NCBI GenBank assembly: GCA_028583605.1
Contig: CM053325.1
Location: 59,416,813 to 59,480,812, forward strand
DNA length: 64,000 nucleotides
Source of the DNA: Dastarcus helophoroides
Taxonomy: Eukaryota > Arthropoda > Insecta > Coleoptera > Bothrideridae
Direction of reading: 5' to 3'
The number at the start of each line of letters is the position of its first letter. Within the stretch, counting starts at the first letter, position 1. Position numbers and translations under genes: made by a program. The notes beneath the pieces are model-generated. The model saw nothing but the letters and a program-made list of their open reading frames with translations, had not been told where the DNA came from and did not search any database. Below are positions 60,890 through 64,000 of this stretch, piece after piece.

Positions 60890-61446
60890 TTTTATTAGGT
60901 CCCTAAACACAGGTTTAGGCTATAGGTCCCCAAAGACAGCTTTGGGCTAAATAAGGTCCCTAAACCCAGGTTTAGGCTATAGGTCCCCAAAAACAGCTTT
61001 GGGCTAAATAATGTCCCTAAACCCGGGTTTAGGCTATAGGTCCCCAAAAACAGTTTTGGGCTAAATAAGGTCCCTAAACCCAGGTTTGGGCTATAGGTCC
61101 CCAAAAACAGTTTTGGGCTAAATAAGGTCCCTAAACACAGGTTTAGGTTATAGGTCCCCAAAAACAGGTTTGGGCTAAATATGGTCCCTAAACACAGGTT
61201 TAGGCTACAGGTCCCCAAAAACAGTTTTGGGCTAAATAAGGTCCCTAAACACAGGTTTAGGCTGTAGGTCCCCAAAAACAGTTTTGGGCTAAATAAAGTC
61301 CCTAAACACAGGTTTAGGCTGTAGGTCCCCAAAAACAGTTTTGGGCTAAATAAGGTCCCTAAACACAGGTTTAGGCTGTAGGTCCCCAAAAACAGTTTTG
61401 GGCTAAATAAGGTCCCTAAACACAGGTTTAGGCAATAGGTCCCCAA
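60890..61446. repeat. 57-bp tandem array in the LTR element, ~9.5 copies
   Basis: The unit is ggtccctaaacacaggttta plus a second half-unit with ggtccccaaaaacagttttg, itself a diverged dimer of ~28 bp. Copies are highly uniform. Because 57 is divisible by three, a 280-codon minus-strand frame (19-residue repeats such as LFLGTYSLNLCLGTLFSPK) stays open; I regard it as non-coding. The array lies between integrase and the 3' LTR. Confidence 0.92.
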
Positions 61447-61583
61447 AATAATGTTGGGCACGACGAGACAAACTAGGCTAAAAGTGACTGGGCTGCAAAG
61501 TTTTTTCAGGTTAAGATTTGAACAGAGAGGTTCAGAAATACTAACAAGGATGGTGCGAGGACGCCCCACAGTCAGGAAGGCCG

Positions 61584-61808
61584 TGTTAGCATTAAGGAAC
61601 CCGCCACTGTCTTTTCCACCTAGAATGTGCCACATGTGATACAAACCCAGGACCTCTTGGCACGTGAGGGAACAAGGGGAAGAAGGCAGTCGAGAATGAG
61701 CCGAGTAGATATCGAGAGCATATGTAGAAGAGACCAATAAAGCGCGTGTTAAGTAAATTGTGTGTTATTGCATCGACAATTAATTATGATCAATAATTAA
61801 AGTTTACA
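61584..61808 (+). repeat. 3' LTR
   Basis: 225 bp, near-identical to the 5' LTR. It is followed by TGTA at 61809-61812 and then by hAT transposase sequence. The preceding bases (gcgaggacgccccacagtca) form only a weak polypurine tract. Confidence 0.9.
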
Positions 61809-61826
61809 TGTATTTTTCCCCTGACA

Positions 61827-62681
61827 TCATTTAGTAACGTATTCCAACGGTTTCAAAATTTTACTTAATTCGGAAATGAAGCTCCACTCGTCTACGCTAA
61901 TTACTGGAAAACTTAGATTTAATAATGCTAGGCTGCTTCGGATGGCCTCTTCTAATTCCACAAATCTTTGTAGCATGTAGTATGTTGAGTTCCATCTTGT
62001 AGCAACATCCAAAATAAGTTTTTTCTCCTCTTTATCTTGTTGCCTAAGGGTTTCTTTTAATTTTAAGGTTGCCTTTAAACTTCGCCTAAAATGAACAATT
62101 GTTTCCCTAACTTTGGTAACAGTACCTTGTATATTTGCGATTTTCAAGATATCACGCACTACTAAATTGATTGTGTGAGCATAACAAAAATGATTTATTT
62201 TTAATACACCTTTTATTGTTTCAACAACGTTTGCAGCATTGTCCGAAATGAATAAAATTATATTCTTTTTTTCAATTTTCCATTCCACCAATATTTTTTC
62301 TATTTCTCTTACCAAATTTTCACTGGTATGAGAATCTTCGAACCCTCTACATTCTAACATTACCGATGTGGGCCCAAAATCATTGATGAAGTGTGCTGTT
62401 ACCGCAATTACACTTTCGGTATTTCTGGAGGTCCAACAATCTGTAGTTAATGTGAATGATTTTGACTGCTGAATTAACGATTTTGTTTTTATGTACACTT
62501 CTTCATAAGCAGCTGGAAGTAGCACATTTGAAAGTGTTTTTCGGCTTGGCATATTGTAGGAAGGATTTAGTCCTTGCAAAAACGCCCGAAATCCTTTATC
62601 CTCTGTAATTGATAGTGGTTGAAAATCTTTTACAATCAATTGAATTAAAAGTTTATCAAGCTTTTTTGGGTAGAAACACAA
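61827..62681 (-). pseudogene. hAT transposase catalytic core (ZBED-like)
   Basis: 284 codons open on the minus strand: LDKLLIQLIVKDFQPLSITE, LNPSYNMPSRKTLSNVLLP, then FTLTTDCWTSRNTESVIAVT (first catalytic Asp and the CW motif), IILFISDNAANVVETIKGVL (second Asp), NHFCYAHTINLVVRDIL (C-x2-H) and VATRWNSTYYMLQRF. These motifs in this order define hAT/ZBED transposases. The frame stops at 61827, just before the LTR-element insertion, and upstream it needs a shift to reach the BED finger. Confidence 0.9.
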
Positions 62682-62699
62682 ATAGGCGAGGCACCAAGG

Positions 62700-63020
62700 T
62701 TAAAATAGATGACTGCGTTGATTTTTTTACTAGTGATTCTACGCCTATTTCCTCATCCTCAGTTGACTTTGAAGTTGAAGGTTGCGGATCCTTGAAACCT
62801 GTTAACGTTTCATCTGAAGTCTGCGAAAAAGTAGGTGTTAACCGGAGTCTCTTAATTTTTTTAAACTGTACTGTGGGATGCCTTCTTTCTAGGTGTTTTT
62901 TTTAGAATTGTAGTGGTAAATTTGCAGGAAAAGACATAATTACACATACTGCACTTGGCTTTGCACTGTCTTCTTTAAAGAAATTCCAAATTTCGGACTT
63001 CTTTCTTTTGTTACTTATTT
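62700..63020 (-). pseudogene. hAT transposase N-terminal BED-finger remnant and linker
   Basis: The minus strand from ~63020 reads SNKRKKSEIWNFFKEDSAKP, then a core with one expected cysteine replaced (AVCVIM), a stop, and in continuation KHLERRHPTVQFKKIKRLRL, giving the H-x(3-5)-H half of a BED zinc finger. A Ser/Thr/Glu-rich linker leads towards the catalytic core at 62681. Stops and shifts show that it is non-functional. Confidence 0.65.
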
Positions 63021-63159
63021 TAGTTTGAGATATATGAATTGAAATACGAAGAAAAATGTCCGTAACGCAAACTAACAGCAAATGTGTGAATTTTAGGTAT
63101 ACACACTGATCACAAAAACGAACCGAAATTAAACAGCTGAACAAGTAAACTAGATTCAT

Positions 63160-64000
63160 TTAAAAGAATGAACTATATTAAAAGCTTAAAAATAAACCAC
63201 TTAATTTTTTCCCATAAGTGTGGTGGATGATATCTATATTACAATTAAAAACAAATATTTTTTTTTCATCATTAAAATAGCATAGCTTTATCACCACTTA
63301 AAATATTTGTAGCAAGTGCATCTTTTCACCCTATTCTGTCATTAATGTGTGCAGGACATTGGGATGCTTTCAAATAACATGCACTTTTTTTAAACTTAAA
63401 TAGAAGAAATTTTGCCTAATCGAAAATAATATGCAAGTAATCTACCAATTACGTATTATATCTAATTAGAAAATTAATTTCTTTTTATGTGTTGAACATA
63501 AACTGATTTACTTGTTACTTCTTGACACAGTATTGGGATTGTTAAGAAATTAAGTGGGTACTCCGGTTTAAAAATCAAGTCTATAGATAGCATTAAAATC
63601 ATATGATGTTATTTTAGGATTATGGGAATCGCCTGAGAACTAGAAAGCCACGGCAAACAGCATGACATAAATTTTATCCTAATTTATCTGAACTGCCTGG
63701 TTAAAAACATAGTTAACTGATTTCTCAATAGCCAATGTCATTTTTAAGGTATTTTTTGGCATTACTGTTTAAATAGGGAAATCAGGGTATGTATTGAGGT
63801 ACCTTTTATCTCCGAACGTAACCTGATACCTGATCGACCCTTTATCTTATCGATTTCGAGTGTGTCATACTTTTATCGAAAGCGTAACTGCGATCTGTGC
63901 CTATGATCACTTAGGCTTATTCCCAATACAATAATAGCAGTGACAAAAGTAGCAGTAGCAGTGTAGCAGAGTACAGTAGCAGGTATTCCTTGTCCGTTAC
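63160..64000. other. 5' flank and right-end region of the hAT element
   Basis: AT-rich and non-coding. The last ~80 bp are dense in agtagcagt words that mirror the subterminal repeats at 56994-57160, indicating that the hAT right terminus is at the window edge. Confidence 0.55.

Larger units (their letters stand above)
58303..61808 (+). mobile_element. Ty3/Gypsy-like LTR retrotransposon, internally deleted
   Basis: LTRs 58303-58527 and 61584-61808 (225 bp each) start TGTTAG and end TTTACA. The target duplication TGTA lies at 58299-58302 and 61809-61812, inside the hAT transposase. Inside, in order: gag (58619), zinc knuckle (about 59440), aspartic protease (59640-59960), the first residues of reverse transcriptase (60130-60290), an abrupt jump at an A-run (60290-60303), the C-terminal part of integrase (60324-60746) and a 57-bp tandem array. 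Most of reverse transcriptase, RNase H and the integrase core are missing. The LTRs differ at only about two positions by eye, so insertion was recent. Confidence 0.9.
56994..64000 (-). mobile_element. Decayed hAT transposon (minus orientation), right end beyond window, interrupted by an LTR element
   Basis: The left terminus TAGTGTTGGGTTGCTAC at 56994 has subterminal repeats of gctactt and gtagcagt through 57160; the same words in inverted sense crowd 63920-63990 (agtagcagtagcagtgtagc), so the other end is at or just past 64000. Transposase pieces on the minus strand run from a BED finger (near 63000) through the catalytic core (62681-61827) and linker (58298-57952) to the dimerisation domain (57852-57568). 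It is split by the Ty3/Gypsy-like insertion at 58303-61808. Frameshifts show it is dead. Confidence 0.8.

Noticed and set aside
60895..61737. 280-codon minus-strand frame with 19-residue repeats
   Set aside because: Read from the 57-bp array and LTR antisense; no start context and no domain. Treated as non-coding.

Overview
This is an animal nuclear genome segment, most likely from an insect. Two conserved, intron-containing animal genes are present: a lifeguard/TMBIM gene on the minus strand and Rab10 on the plus strand. The transposon load is insect-like, with hAT, piggyBac-like and pogo-like DNA elements, a Ty3/Gypsy-type LTR element, RNase H-bearing non-LTR remnants and a DUF4817-type fragment. 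GT-AG introns and AATAAA sites confirm a eukaryote. A beetle is possible, but the sequence alone does not settle the order.

Layout. Positions 1-7367 are low-complexity AT-rich degenerate satellite built on a motif like gtcgaaattttgag, ending in a pogo/Tigger-like terminus. Positions 8038-35062 hold the lifeguard gene: a 3' exon at 8038-8756, a Gly/Pro/Tyr-rich exon at 24948-25175, a start-codon microexon at 34081-34105 and a probable 5' UTR exon near 35062. Its two large introns (16.2 and 8.9 kb) are almost entirely mobile elements and tandem arrays. These include a 3.5-kb hAT-like element with a perfect 8-bp target duplication, a piggyBac-like MITE, a 22-bp minisatellite with a 220-bp higher-order period, and 20-bp and 18-bp arrays. 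Positions 35.7-41.5 kb hold more satellite-cored elements, one carrying decayed coding-like fragments. Rab10 occupies 42945-44768 with a long 3' UTR.

Positions 46.3-55.2 kb hold satellite, a solo LTR, and a 1.5-1.7-kb duplicated block carrying 5'-truncated RNase H remnants of a non-LTR retrotransposon. An unidentified 356-codon ORF (55776-56846) follows. From about 56994 to the window end lies a large decayed hAT transposon on the minus strand. It is split by a younger Ty3/Gypsy-like element (58303-61808) with 225-bp LTRs and a TGTA target duplication.

Two observations deserve most attention. First, a short repeat family of about 130-140 bp per unit (13829, 25299, 47077, 48003 and 48928) begins with a hammerhead-ribozyme-like core and has its own 8-13-bp target duplications. 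Two copies are head-to-head dimers, which suggests a small ribozyme-headed non-autonomous retroelement. Second, the same degenerate satellite forms the interior of several elements whose termini belong to different DNA-transposon families.

Only lifeguard and Rab10 look like intact host genes. Most other open frames in the window come from the repeats. All family assignments rest on motif recognition without database searches.
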